Made by a program: the position numbers and the translations under genes. This document shows positions 46,411 through 59,201 of a stretch of 64,000 nucleotides of DNA, piece after piece (position 1 is the first letter of the stretch; every line of letters starts with the position of its first letter). The stretch comes from Spirodela intermedia (Eukaryota > Streptophyta > Magnoliopsida > Alismatales > Araceae), in the NCBI GenBank assembly GCA_902729315.2, contig LR746273.1, forward strand, positions 2,767,001 to 2,831,000. The letters run 5' to 3'. Under the pieces are notes generated by a model. That model did no database searches, was not told the DNA's origin, and was given only the letters and a program-made list of their open reading frames with translations.

Positions 46411-49270
46411 ACTGAAATTCTCTGTCCTTCGCCCTCCCCAAACTCGCCAGTCTCCTCCCGATTTTGTAGTCCGTCGGACATAGAAATGATGACTTTCTCC
46501 TCTCTCTTTATCCGCAGAGGGCCCCACACGGTTTGAGCCGGCGATCGTCAGTCTGTGACGAAACAATGTGTCGTGTAAAACTGGAGATAAAACAGTATTG
46601 GACGAATTTAGTTTAAAATTAGTATAACACAGCGCAATTTCTGACTTTTTCGTCGACGTGACACAGAAGATGAATACATCTACTTTGGACGTGACACAGA
46701 AGATGAACATATCTACTTTGGATGTGACAGAGCCAAGAGAACGCAAAGAAGGACAAAGGGTTAGGTAGAGATGTATTGGGGGTTTCACGCCAGGGGTACT
46801 TTCGATGTGATGGAGAACTTGGTCGACCGGAACTAGCTGTATTCAACCGTAAGCATACCAACTCCGACACAAGAGGGCCCCGTTAGTTCGAAAGAGAGAG
46901 TATGAGGATTTTAGACGTGATTGAAATGTTGGCCGACATGATTATCGTAATCTAGAGCCTTCGCTTATTGAGCTGTGACTGTTGGATAGCTCTGTAATCT
47001 AGAGACCCAGGTTAAACCTCATAATTATAGTGCAACTTTTTCTAAGTAATATCTTGAAAAATAACGCATGCGCATTCCGTTGAGATCTGCAACTCCAACA
47101 CCCTCAGCTCAAGAACCTTTGTTTTCAGAATAAGCGTTAAACATTGAACCAGTAGACGAAGGTCAGGATCTAAGCATAGGATGACAAAAATGATCACAAC
47201 TAATCTAGAATTAGAGAAAACATATGATAAACCTGTTGCTTTGAAAGATGAATATCCATTATGGAGAAACATGAGGAATGAGCTTCTTTATGAAACATGA
47301 CATAATTCCTTTACTGTTGCGCATTATTTAGTTTATATAACTCTCGGAACAGTAGCGACAAGTTTTTTTTTTTTTTTTTTGGGTGTTTCATACTATGATT
47401 TTAACGAGAAAACGGATCCATTCATGTTTTGTCTCATAATAAAAGGCTTATCAATTACTCCTTCGAAATCTATCTCTCGTCCCATCAATAGGTTCCTGCT
47501 TTTGCATCCAGCAAAGTCAATAACATTCACTAATATTTTACTTTATTTAGGCAAAATTCGATATCTTGAGGCTAGTTTGTTTATATAAATATATAATATC
47601 TGCCACAGAAAAAAGTTAGATTGTTGGGTCCAAAGTTCTTTGAACCCTTGCATTACTAAATCCTGTTTACCATAGACTTTTAGTATCATTTAAGTCCGTG
47701 AAAATGGTTATCTCAACATTATAAATCATGTTTTCTGAAAAACGCATCAATATTTCATACATTGAGAAGATGCAAGCACATGAACATTTCAAATTTAATG
47801 ATGATTAAACTAAAAGCTCAACCCAGCACTTTTTGGCTGGCTAACTTGTCTTATTTGTCCTCCAAGGACTATAGAGTAGTGCATTACATCGACATGAAAA
47901 TAATACTCCTAAAAAAATTTAGCATGACTGAACCTAATATCATGAACATCTTGTTATAATAGCCCTCTGCAACCCTAATGTTGATTAATGACATATAAAT
48001 TATTATTCTAAAGCACTGACATGTAATTAGGAGCAAAAATTATGCTATCATGTTTATTCCAGATGTTGCAAGAAATTAGCACACTAATTGTATTTTGATT
48101 TAATAAGTAATAGAATTTTTTTCGCGTACTAGCCAGAAGCCCAAGTGCCCATTTGAGGCCCAGTATTATGCAATATTAGAAAGAAACGGAAGAGAACAAG
48201 CTTAGACTCCATAGTTTTCCTATCATGAACCAAAAGACCCAGGGATGTGTGGGCTGTTTTTGATAGCTGTTAGCGCTCCTACCAAATCTCGCACGTTCTT
48301 GGAGAATAATCCGGAGAACAACGCGACATGTCTACCTCAATATGACAACGGCTGCCACTGAAGTCATCAAACAGGTAACATGCAGAATGACCACGCGAAA
48401 ACGTGTTCCTTCCTCGTGAAATATTCTAAGATGGCTTCGTTGGATACGAGAATTTGATTCGACATTTGGCAGCCATGGACTTCTATCATCCATCCTTCTT
48501 ACCTGAATTCTGCTCACGCATTTTGGTTCAAAACATTGGTTTTCAAGCTAGAACGGTTGCTACAGCATGTTAAATTGTTGGCATCGAGCAGTAGAGCCAA
48601 CAATAGAGAAGGGCGAAGGCGGGCGAAGGGGGGCGCAGGCGGGCGCAGCCGCTTGTGTGGTGGGTAGAGAGGGACGGAGGAAGGTAGCGAGAGACAAGTG
48701 GAGAGAGAAGGGAAAGACAACCCGTTAGCTGGAGGGAGAGAGGGACGCACGGAAGAAAGAGAGAGAGAGACGGGGGAGGCGGAGGGAGGGAGGGAGCCCT
48801 CGAGCGGGGAGAGAGACGAAAGAGAAAAGAGGTAGAAATGAAAAGGGGGGGTGAACTTAGTGTTTAATATTTAGGGTTTGTCAGTCATTTTCAAGTGAAG
48901 TGGAGATTAATTTGTTTGCTGCTATAAGCTAAACTTGTTACAGTCGCCTAGACCTAATTCGTCCTTTGAAATGTTTTAGCTAGTACTGAACTAATAAGTG
49001 GATGCTGCTTTGTTCGGAAAAAATGAGTCTCCAGAGACAGGCATAGTATGATGAGAGTACATAGAATCGGGTATTTTATAGGGGCCATTAAACCTCCAGG
49101 GGAGAAAGCGCGGGAGACGTGCCCCTTATTCACATGACCTGAAAATCAAAAAATACTGAAGTTTAGAGAAATATTCTTCAATATTTTCTGGTCGCCGTGA
49201 AAGATCTTAAAACATTAACACCAGGGTGAGTCCCCCTGTGAAGCCGTTGACTGCACCAGATGTGAACCCC
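46411..49270. other. Intergenic region
   Basis: Includes a 33-bp tandem repeat (see 46655-46732), a poly-T run of about 18 at 47362, and a purine-rich patch with GGGCGAAGGCG-like words at 48600-48840. Short frames are unrecognised. Confidence 0.5.
46655..46732 (+). repeat. 33-bp tandem repeat, ~2.3 copies
   Basis: GACGTGACACAGAAGATGAA starts at 46655 and 46688, with a partial third copy (GATGTGACAGAG) at 46721. Confidence 0.9.
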
Positions 49271-49910
49271 TCACCGAACAGGAAGCAGGAGGGGGCCGTG
49301 CTTCAGGGGGGAGAGAGAGAGAGTGCATACTTAAACCTGTTCATTCCCGATAACAGGAATGCATTCTTCTCACTTCTAGCTACCCATAGAGTTAGCTTTG
49401 ACCATTCTTGCGTTCTGTGTTCATCCAAAACTCTCAAATTCTCGGATTTAGACCCAAATCCCGTCTGTTTACAAAGACGGGTACCCATGTTGCAATTTCC
49501 GGTCGCGATGTGGTCAGCGGTCGCTGCTGCCATGTTGGCGCGCCCAATCCGTCATGCCCTCGCCACTGGCCGCCACGCCATCCCCAGCCATCATGAGGCA
49601 ACACGCGCAAGGCACAAAACTCGGGTGCTTCGGGCCCGTTTTCCAACTCTTCTTTCAGAACGGGCCAGGTTCAGGCCTAAGAAGCCTCGGCCCGGCCCAT
49701 CAAGATGATAGTTCTAGTCGCGGTGCTATTGTGGGAAAAAAAATGAGAATTTTAAATAAAAAGAGTGACTAAATAAGTAAAAATCCTACAGTAATTGAAG
49801 GAAATAATATATTAAAAATTAAAAATTATTCATATGATTACATTGCAATTAGAAAAATTCAAATGAAGTAAATAAATTTGCGGCCCAACTGCAGCCCAAC
49901 TCGGACAGAC

Positions 49911-49913
<3 letters not shown>

Positions 49914-49945
<32 letters not shown>
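49914..49945 (+). repeat. (CT)n microsatellite
   Basis: CT run in the upstream part of unit 2, followed by CGCTCTCTCTCTTTCTGTCTC. The matching part of unit 1 (about 39165) has only CTCTCTCTAC. Confidence 0.9.
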
Positions 49946-49948
<3 letters not shown>

Positions 49949-51317
49949 CTCTCTCTTTCTGTCTCTATAAATGCCGGAATAGATGGGTTGGAGCTCGACT
50001 TGACATGGATTATTCATGTATTTTTGCTCCCCCGCGTGCATCGATATTTCCTCCATTTATGATTCTTTGCTTATGGTTGTGGGCAGTACTATGTTTGCTT
50101 TGGATCCAAAGTAGGGTTTATTTCCATGTTTCCGGCCGATTGGCGACTACCACTGGTGCCACAGCCACGCCACCAGAGACGGCGTCGCTCGCCTTCGGAA
50201 CGTTGCTAGAATTGCTGGTCTGAAGCGTTTGTAGATGTGGGATTCTTCACCTCTTAGTCAGTCATCCCTTGTCCCTCGAGTGAGTCGTTACTCTCGGGTT
50301 TTCGATATATTCTATCATCTTCATCGTTACGTTCCATTTCTGTATTTCTTCAGAAAATTTCGTTATTTATCTCTCCGCGAACCGCTGACCCCTCCCCCAC
50401 TAGTTGTATCTCTGTTAATCATCGGGACGACAAGAGCCGGCGGGCCAATTCTCTGTTCCTCCCTCGCCTGTGGATGCGGGCACTCTGGTCCGCTTGTCCT
50501 AATTTCGTGAGGGTGTTGTACGACAATGACCTTAGTTAATGCTCGACTCTGCTTTCTATGGAGGAGCAACCTTTTATTTTGTCTTTGAGGAGCTCATAAC
50601 ATGATCTTTCATCGTAAACTGTAGTTCTGCGTTCTGTCTTGCTGCAATGTGGCACATTTAGTTGATTGAGTAAAATGTTTACTTTGTTTAGAAATCATGG
50701 GCTTCGATTCTTTGCCATAATGAATCATTGTTCTGCATAGTGATGGAATAGTTGGGCATCTAAAAAGCTTGTTGTTTGCCTTTTTCCTCTCTGATCTAAG
50801 TGTAGGGTGTGATCCTCTCCAGCTTATATACGAACTGTATACTTTTTATTGAATAATTTCATCATGTGGAACTCCTCAGTGCCTTAGATGGCCCTCGGTT
50901 GAGATAAATCCTCACTGATTTCTGTATGGTCGATGGCCTTTGGAGTTTTTGCTGGCTATCTAGATTTCTATGAAAATCCTAATCCAGAGAACTATTTATT
51001 GAGCTTTTTATGTTGTCAGACAAAGGATCGCTGATATCACTGGGCATCTGTCCATCTAATAGCATTGATATAGACATAGGTTAGGCTTCTCCTATCGTCG
51101 TTTTGCTATTTTCCTCTTGCCCTTGATTAATCAACAATTCAGTTTTAGTTAAAACTTACACTTGCCAAGTAAAATATCCTCTCACATAAACCAATTTCGT
51201 GATGAAGTTCCCTTTTACTTGCACATTGACGGCCTTCTGAAGAAGTGTACATGTCCGCCGTTCTCCCGCCCTCCCCTCCAATGATGTAAAAGATAGCTTG
51301 TGAGCGAAGATCATACT

Positions 51318-51841
51318 GTGCTACACCTTGCCGAGGAGAGTACGCAAGAAACCTACTACGATGTCCTCTGTGTTGAAGAAACCGCAAGCTATGAGGAAAT
51401 CCGGGCACATGACAAGGCTGCTGTCCTTCGCTCGCATCCAGCCAAGCTCAGCTCCAAACAGCCAATTGGGATCACCAAGTAGTACGAGAGAGATTTCTGA
51501 AGATCCACAAGGCCTGGGAAGTTCTCAGTGATGCAGAGTTGAAATCAGCTTATGACAGGGACTTTAAGGGGTTGAAATATGGGTCATCAGTGTGTGCAGA
51601 TGAAGTTGAGTTGAAGGATATGAGTGTGGGTGATTGTGGTGACGCTGTGGAGCTCATTTTTCCTTGTAGGTGTGGAGACAATTTATCGATTACCTCGGAT
51701 GAGCTGGAGGAGATGGGATTTCTTCTGGATGGTAGCAGGATGTTGGAGAGGCAGGATGCCTCTGATTTGGCACCTGTGTCTGTTACAATTTCTTGTTCTT
51801 CGTGTTCTTTGATAATTTGGTTAAGAATATATAGTACTTGA
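51318..51841 (+). pseudogene. DPH4: DPH4-like J-protein, unit 2 copy
   Basis: Same gene as the unit 1 copy. Translation gives ETYYDVLCVEETASYEEIRA, then a J-domain whose HPD is HPA (51435-51443, GCC where Asp needs GAY). A 1-bp deletion in the run of G at 51468-51470 leads to a stop at 51480-51482. The remaining J-domain and an intact CSL finger (CRCG and CSSC) continue in the next frame to the stop at 51839-51841. The codon aligned with the unit 1 ATG is GTG (51318), so the usual start is also gone. This copy should not yield a full DPH4. Confidence 0.88.
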
Positions 51842-52607
51842 ATCCTCTCTATGGCGAATTTGTTTAACCTGTTGGCCGATATTGTGTGAGAATTTACTTG
51901 ATTGATGCTAAAATATGAGAAGTTATGCTATTCGTCGCTTGTATTACGGTCTTATTAATGATTGATGTAGTCCATATTTTCGGGCATGTATGTCTGAAAA
52001 TCTACCGAAGATTGCTATTTTTACTTTTCATGGGGAAAGAATGTGGATCAATTTGTCAGTTTCGCCAGACACCCTTGTATTATTGTAAGCATTTGGAACT
52101 GCTCATGTGACCACATTTTAACAAATTCCAATTAAAAATTCCGATTAATATAATTGGCAGAGATGTTAATGTAGCCAGGGCCAGTTGAAGTCATCAATGA
52201 TTCACCAATGGTGATGGCAAAGTGCTGTCCAAAACAAGTAATAGACCATTCTTTATAAGTATCATCACGCATGATGTAAGCATACATATCAAGAACCACA
52301 TTTCATCATTAAAAGAATTTTTTAACGTTTATGGAAAAATAAAACTGTAAAATAGAGTAAGAATATGCTTGCCAGCTTTTCTTTCACAACAATCATGGAA
52401 GATGCTGAATAATGTCACTCATAATAAAATGTGAACCATGATGCAACTAATGATGAATAAATTTAAGATGTACGCGGGAAAGAATAATAAATGATTTTGT
52501 ATCTAATGTCACGCTTTTAAGAAGTATGCACAGTTTCGTGTCTTAATTTTTAAAATGTAAAAAAAATGCTGATAGTGAGTTCATTGCAAAATAACTCATG
52601 GCGTACA

Positions 52608-52722
<115 letters not shown>

Positions 52723-52723
52723 A

Positions 52724-52740
52724 TTTATATATATATATAT
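52724..52740 (+). promoter_or_regulatory. TATA region of protease, unit 2
   Basis: TTTATATATATATATAT run about 105-120 bp upstream of ATG 52844, just after the CT tract. Position and composition fit a TATA box next to a pyrimidine patch. Confidence 0.5.
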
Positions 52741-52843
52741 GAAAATGCGTACATAAATGTATAAGACCCTGCTCTAGCTCACCGCACAGTGCGGTCCTTA
52801 CCCTTTTTCATCCCTCCTGAATCGAATACTTTTAGAACAGAAG

Positions 52844-55104
52844 ATGTGTCTCTGGAGGCCTAAGATTGTAGTGGCGCTCTTGTTCAGCTGGGCCTTCATC
52901 TCATTGACATGGGCCTCTTTTGTTATAGAAGACTACGAGGGTCCTAGAATCGGGCTGGAGACGTTGAGAAGTGAGGAAGAGATCTCATGGTTATACGATG
53001 AGTGGCTAATGACGGTCGACAGGACTTACGAGGAACCTGGGGAGAGGCAAAGGAGGTTTGAGATCTTCAAGGATAACCTTCTCTTCATTGACGAACACAA
53101 TCATCCCAAGAACAACCACACCTACACCATCGGTCTTAACGAGTTGGCTGATCTCTCTTACGAAGAGTATCAAGCCAAGTACCTCATCCCTTCGATAGGC
53201 GAGAACCCCCTCTTTTCCTCTGGGCGCGGTGACGAGCTTGCAACTGAAGAGCGCGGCGATGGAATCCTGGAACAAGTACCCGATTTCAAAGACTGGCGGA
53301 TTGATGGTTCGGTCAGCGCTGTCATCAACCAAGGGTCCTGCGGTAAGTTTGTTCTTTTTTTTAATCTCACTTGTAGCGCCGTCAACCTCTCCAGGGCTTC
53401 ACGAGGACTGGCTTGTTGTCTGACGGCATCAGCCACGCTAAAACACAAGGAATCACATGAATCCACACATTAAATATCATCTACTTCAGACTTAAGCATG
53501 TTAACTGTGATAAAAGGGAGTTGCTGGGCTTGGCGGCTGCTGCTGCTGTGGAGGGACTTCATCACATTCGTACAGGACAAATGATAAGAGTTTCCGCGCA
53601 GCAGCTTGTTGACTGCGATTCGCGTTCCCTCGGTTGTGTTGGAGGGTGGCAGAGTCGCGCCATTTCCTATATTCAACAGAATGGCGGCGTTGATTCCGCG
53701 GAGAATTACCCCTACACAGGGAAAAAGGGCGTGTGTAGAACGAACAGCGTAATACAGCTAAATACTTGCCTTTTCTTCTTTCCTACTTGTCCAACATTTT
53801 TTTACATCGGGGTGCTGCTTGTCTTCAAACGATAACTCCTCTCTCTGTTATCTCCTGGAAGGCTAAACTCGTTTCGGTGAATGGGTGGAAGAAAGTCCCC
53901 GAGATCTATGGTGAAATGAAACTAAAACAGGTAGTTGCTGCACAACCTGTCGCTGTTGCCACAGATGCACTCAACAGAATTTTTCAATTGTACAAAGGGG
54001 TAAGAAATACTGCATATTACGGATTTGTCGATGCATTATCAGTATATTTGACACAATGAGAAAATTATTTTAGGAACTATTCATAAAACTGTTTAAACAA
54101 ATGTTGAAATAAGGAACCGTTTAGAGGGAAGATAATTTATACATGCATAGAAGTGTATAAGAATTTTGGACCTTTTGTCACCTATAAGTGTAGCATTGGA
54201 CGCTTTGTCTTCTTGTACTATTGATCAAGTAATATTGTCTAAACGTATTAGTATCATAGCCAGAAGAAAGGTTACTGTTGTTCTAAATTTCAGTGGCATG
54301 AATGCATGAGAATAATGTAAGTTTATATATTTCTATAGAATGACGCCTAGGTATCCTTACATCTAATCTTCTATAGATTGTATTTATTCAATGATTAAGA
54401 TTCATTGGACATACATACAAAATCAATTACTACGATTCAACAACACTTTGATATTGGATTTTTTTCATGGAAGGCTTGAACCATTAGTGTAGATAAATTA
54501 AGTCTTGTACCTATTTAAATTTTTTAAGTTAAATTGATAGGCTTAAGATTGCATTGGATCTTTCTATCTCATGCGAATGAACGAATTTTTTAAATTTCAT
54601 TACATAAGAATTCATTTTTTAAAAAAATTACGTTTTATGAGAATATTTAATAGATAAAATGTATTAATTGGTAATAGGTTCGTGTACATTATAGATACAT
54701 TTTTTTATTTTTTTATATTTAATTCTTAATGGTTTATGTTTCTTACATTGATTATTTTTAGTTCTTTTAGATGGTGTTGACTATATTTATAAGTTTCTTA
54801 CATTGATTATTTTTATTTATTTTAGATGGTGTTGACTATATTTATAATTTAAACTTACATATAAGCAAAAAGTGAGAAATTGTGTTTTCTTATGCAGGGT
54901 GTATTCAATGACAAATGTAACATAACAACAAATCACGTCATGGCTGTTGTAGGATATGGTGTTGAGAATGGGCAAGACTATTGGCTAGTCAAAAATTCTT
55001 GGGGCTTTAATTGGGGAGAAAATGGATATGTGAAAATGGCACGCAATATCAACCAAATTTATGGATTGTGTGGAATTGTGACAGCGGCCATTTATCCTTG
55101 GTAA
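52844..55104 (+). pseudogene. Bromelain-like cysteine protease, frameshifted copy
   Basis: Exons 52844-53342, 53517-53748, 53862-53999, 54898-55104 (GT-AG). Papain family C1A: signal peptide ([16 protein letters not shown]), I29 prodomain with an ERFNIN-type helix ([20 protein letters not shown]) and [13 protein letters not shown], then the mature start VPDFKDWR. The oxyanion Gln and catalytic Cys span intron 1 (NQGSCG/SCWA), His is in [10 protein letters not shown], and Asn is in [13 protein letters not shown]. Exon 2 is 1 bp shorter than in unit 3: GGCTTGGCGG replaces GGCTTGGGCGG at about 53530. This puts the frame out four codons after the catalytic Cys, so the protein would be truncated. 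All other exons stay in phase with one another. Closest in look to bromelain/ananain-type proteases. It may have decayed very recently, or the missing G may be a sequencing error. Confidence 0.85.
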
Positions 55105-57392
55105 TTTTAGGTTCGGTCTTCAAAGCAAATAGGGGAGCCTTTGGCATCGGAAAATAAACCTCTTTACTTTCCACACTCCCAAACATGTTCTTGAACAAGC
55201 CTTTCTATACAGGATTTCTATGATATTTTAATATGCTACCTTGTGGTCAGGTAACTCTGTACTATTTGTTTTGAAGAGCTTGTATGAGGAACCAAGAGAT
55301 GGTGAATTGGTCTTTTTCAAATCATTCTTGGTTTTCTGAATTTTACTCAAATTATGAAATCCAAAATTTATGGTGGTTCAACTAAGCTGGGTACTCTACT
55401 TTCTCAAGTATTAATTCTTACAATAAAAATCCTTACATATTATGTAGTAGACCTTTGAAATTCAATTGCACGTATGACATCAAAGCAGATGTAACATTGG
55501 TGAGGGAGTGCATCATGGCTAGTATGGGAGAGAAGAGTGCCCACAAGAAACAGAGAGGAAACATTTTCTTAGGAGAAATTCAATCTTTTGATTGTCATCT
55601 TCTCGGGAAAACATGAAATTGCTATTTGACCAAGACCACCGCCAGTACGGACAAATCAGTTGTCGTTCCGCACTAGGTTATCGTAGAACTGTTGATGAGT
55701 TCACCTTGGACATTGATCTCGAGCTTCAACGGACTAATGCTATTTTTCTTTCATGTACACGTCATGGCACCAGAGCAGCCTCTTTGAGATCACCCCGTTG
55801 GGTGGTACATCATTACAGCTCGTCCTTTCCCTCTTCTACCTCGTATGGCAGGGCCGTTTACAGAGTTCTTCATGTACATCCACTGCAAATGAATTATACC
55901 CGCACTTAAGAGTGAGAGAAAGAGAGTGGGGGAGAGAGTGGAGGAAGAAAGAGAGAGAGAGAGGAAGAGAGGAAAGACCGAAGAGAAAAGACATCGACAC
56001 CGATGATTACAGCATGAGAGGAAGAAATGGGAGAGAAAAATAAAGTGAGAGAAAGATACGCAGTCAAATAGAGTGTGAGGGAGAGATGAAGAGAGATAAA
56101 GAAGGGAGAGGTAGAGAGAAAGGGGAGATACACAGACTCTCAATTACTCAAGGGAGTTCAACCATTGGGTAGTAAATATTGTAAATATTTTGACGAAAAG
56201 TAAAACCTGATGTATATAGAAATATTAATCAATGACAAATAAAATACCATATAGATGATATCTATGTTTTGGATACAATATTGTAGACTAATAATTTCTT
56301 CTATTAATTCAATGGTTGAATAATTATATTGAAATTTTCTGTTAATAAATTTATAAATTTTTAGAAGCCAATAATAAATTTCTATTTATACATATAAAAT
56401 GGTGATGAATGGAGAAGTTCTATCTACCTCATAAACTGATAACACTGTAGTCATTTCATAAAATGTAGGAGGCGTTTCTAGAAAACATTCACTTTCTGCT
56501 CTCTCTATGTATACATATGAAACGCTTATTTAAGTTCATTCCTTGAGAAGTTGTAGGTTATTCAGAAAAATTCAACAAAAGGCCGAAGTCTAGAACTCAA
56601 GCAAAGTTATACCCTTCAAGTTATTGAAATAGAAAGACAATAAGAACACAAGTCTTATAAATTGTGGGGTTAATAACTAGTAAACATAATAGGTGATATG
56701 TAATATTGTTTACATAACTATCTATCACTAAATTACTTGCCAATTTTTTAGTAATCCTTTAATTATTTTTTTACTTGATGTTTATAGTTGACTAAGCTAA
56801 TTCACTAAAAGTTACATTAACATACAAATAATCCTTCAAAAAATGATAGGCTACATCAACAAAGAGTTGCAAAATTGGTTTTGTTCTGAAACAATTGAAA
56901 TAGCTAATAATTCGTCATCAGCCACGACATGGTAAGGCTAGGGATTGGTTCAAAATGGATATTTTTATTTTTATAATTTCATTTATCTCCATGTATAAAA
57001 GGGTATGTCATCTGACGCATTCAGACGAGATCCACGAAGGATGGACTCATAAAGTAAATAAATGTAGAATTAAATACAGGGTACACTTCTAATACGTACA
57101 AGATAATTTATAATCCATAGGCAACTCTCCAGCATACACCAAGTTTCTATTTTTGGCATTTTCGTCTTCGTAATCAGCAATTTTTTTTCTTTTTTTGCTT
57201 TTTAATTAGTTTTGTTCCGGACAAGGCCATCCTCTAGCCCTGTTTCCCTACTCATCTGGAAATCTTCCGGCTCGCGTCACCTCGTCGTCCTGTTGCACAG
57301 CGTCGGTCAACCCGTTGATCGATCCCTTCCGAAGATTATCCGCGCCCCCTCTTCCTCCCGCGGCAAATCTGACTGTAGGCGACAAGACGCAG
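55105..57392. other. Intergenic region
   Basis: Contains a purine-rich patch (55913-56130, GAGAGAAAGAGAG words). Frames across it are low-complexity artefacts. The rest is AT-rich with no supported gene. Confidence 0.55.
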
Positions 57393-58800
57393 ATGGGGTC
57401 TGGATCGAAGGAAGCAGAGGGTGATGCCGGCGCGACCGAGGGAGGGGCGGTGGAGCCACCGGGAAGAAGGTTTCGGTACAATTCTCCCGTGGCCCAGGTC
57501 GTTCTGATCGAGCTCGTCTGCTTCCGCTGTCCCGGCATGTTCAACGCCCTCTCCGGGATGGGCGGCGGAGGCAAGGTCGACCACGATGCCGCCAACGACG
57601 CCAACACCGCCCTCTACACCACATTCGCCGTCTTCGGCGTCCTCGGTGGCGGCGCCTGCAACCTCTTCCGCCCCCGGCTTACCCTCATCGCCGGCTGCTC
57701 CTCTACGCCGGATCGTTTCTGTACTACAACCACCGCCACGACCAGACCTTCGCTGTCGTCGCCGGGGCGGTGCTCGGCGTCGGTGCCGGCCTCCTCTGGC
57801 CGGGGCAGAACGCCATCATGACCTCCTACCCGCCGCCCAGCCGCAAGGGCTCTTACATCGCCGTCGTCTGGAGCATCTTCAACAAGGGGGGGGGGGCGGC
57901 GTCATCGGTGGTCTCTTCCCCTTCGTCCACAACTACCGTCGCACCACCGCGGCCTCGGTCAACGACGGCACCTACATAACCTTCATGTACTTCATGTCCG
58001 CGGGAGCCCTGCTCACCCTCGCCGTGCTCCCCGCCAGCCGCGTCGTCCGCGACGACGGCAGCCGCGTCTCCGCCGTCCGGCACTCCAACGTGTTCACCGA
58101 GGCCGTGAAGATCGGCAAGCTGTTCGGTGACTGGCGGATGCTGCTGATCGCGCCGGCGGCGCGGGCCAGAAACTTCTTCTACACCTACCAGTTCAACAGC
58201 ATCAACGGCTGCTCTTCAACCTGCGCACCTCCGGCCTGAACCACGTCTTCTACCGGGGGGCGCAGATGGTGAGCTCTGCGGGCATCCGCTGTGTGCTCGA
58301 CGGAAGCCCCAGTGGCCGCGCTGGGAACCGCCTCGTGGAGCGGCGCCCTCGCCAACCAGCTGAGGTGCCCCGACGGGAAGTGGGAATAGAAGCTCGACTT
58401 CAAGGACTCCGGCGAGGCCTACGCCGGGCCCTTCCTCCTCTACTTCAGCTGCGCCCTACTGGACGCCGCCTTCCAGAGCCTGGTCTACTGGCTCATCGGT
58501 GCCCTGGCCGACGACTCCCGCGCGCTCAGCCGATACAGCGGCTTCTATAAAGTGGTGCAGAGCGCCGGGGCGGCGGTCGCCTGACAGGTCGACAAGCGCC
58601 GGACGACGCTGCTCGCGCAGCTCACCGCGAACTGGGCCCTCACTACGGTGAGCTTCCCCCTCCTGGCGCTCCTGGTGGCCCTCGCCGTGGAGGACGAAGA
58701 TGCCCCCCCGGCCTCCGGCGACTCGGAGAGAACCGCCCCACCCGTCGCCCATCGATCCGAGTCCCCTCCTCTAAAGCCGGCGCTCTGTTGGGCGGAGTAA
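57393..58800 (+). pseudogene. UNC93-like major facilitator pseudogene
   Basis: It resembles the plant UNC93-like transporters of the At1g18000 type. Recognisable blocks in order: RRFRYNSPVAQVVLIELVCF, CPGMFNALSGMGGGG, ANTALYTTFAVFGVLGGG, AGAVLGVGAGLLWPGQ, SYPPPSRKGSYI, VNDGTYITFMYFMSAGALLT, FFYTYQFNSING, LDFKDSG, FQSLVYWLIGALADDS, LSRYSGFYK. They fall in different frames. Lesions: a deletion of about 7 bp near 57702, an overlong G run (57886-57896), a 1-bp deletion near 58211, a lost segment with a frame change at 58267-58312, and in-frame stops TAG 58387-58389 and TGA 58582-58584 (the latter where the family has Trp). The sequence looks intronless. It is not functional as written. Confidence 0.88.
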
Positions 58801-59201
58801 CTAGATCTCGGAATCAAGACTGTTTTTTAAGACCCGCGTGGACTTGTGATCGCCAGCCAGAAAGAAAAGGTGTTGGTTTGGCTGCCCGCCGGGAAAAAAG
58901 CCCGGCCACCCAGCTTGTGTCTGAGCTTTCCGCCGAGTCGTCGTGCCGCCCCCCCCAAAACCAAACCTTCGAGGATGAGATGAGGGTCACCCAAGAACTG
59001 AGGAATTCATGGACGAACGAGCAATGAGTGGATCACATATCATCCTTCGCAGATGGAAGGGCAACACTGGTTCATCGTCGCCATCTCCGCGAACCATAGA
59101 GAGCGGAAGGAGAGAACAGCGGAGATGGATTGGGAGGAGGGTGACCGACAGAACAGAAACGTAGTCCAGTGGATGCAGCAAGCAAATAGGTCGATCGAAG
59201 A

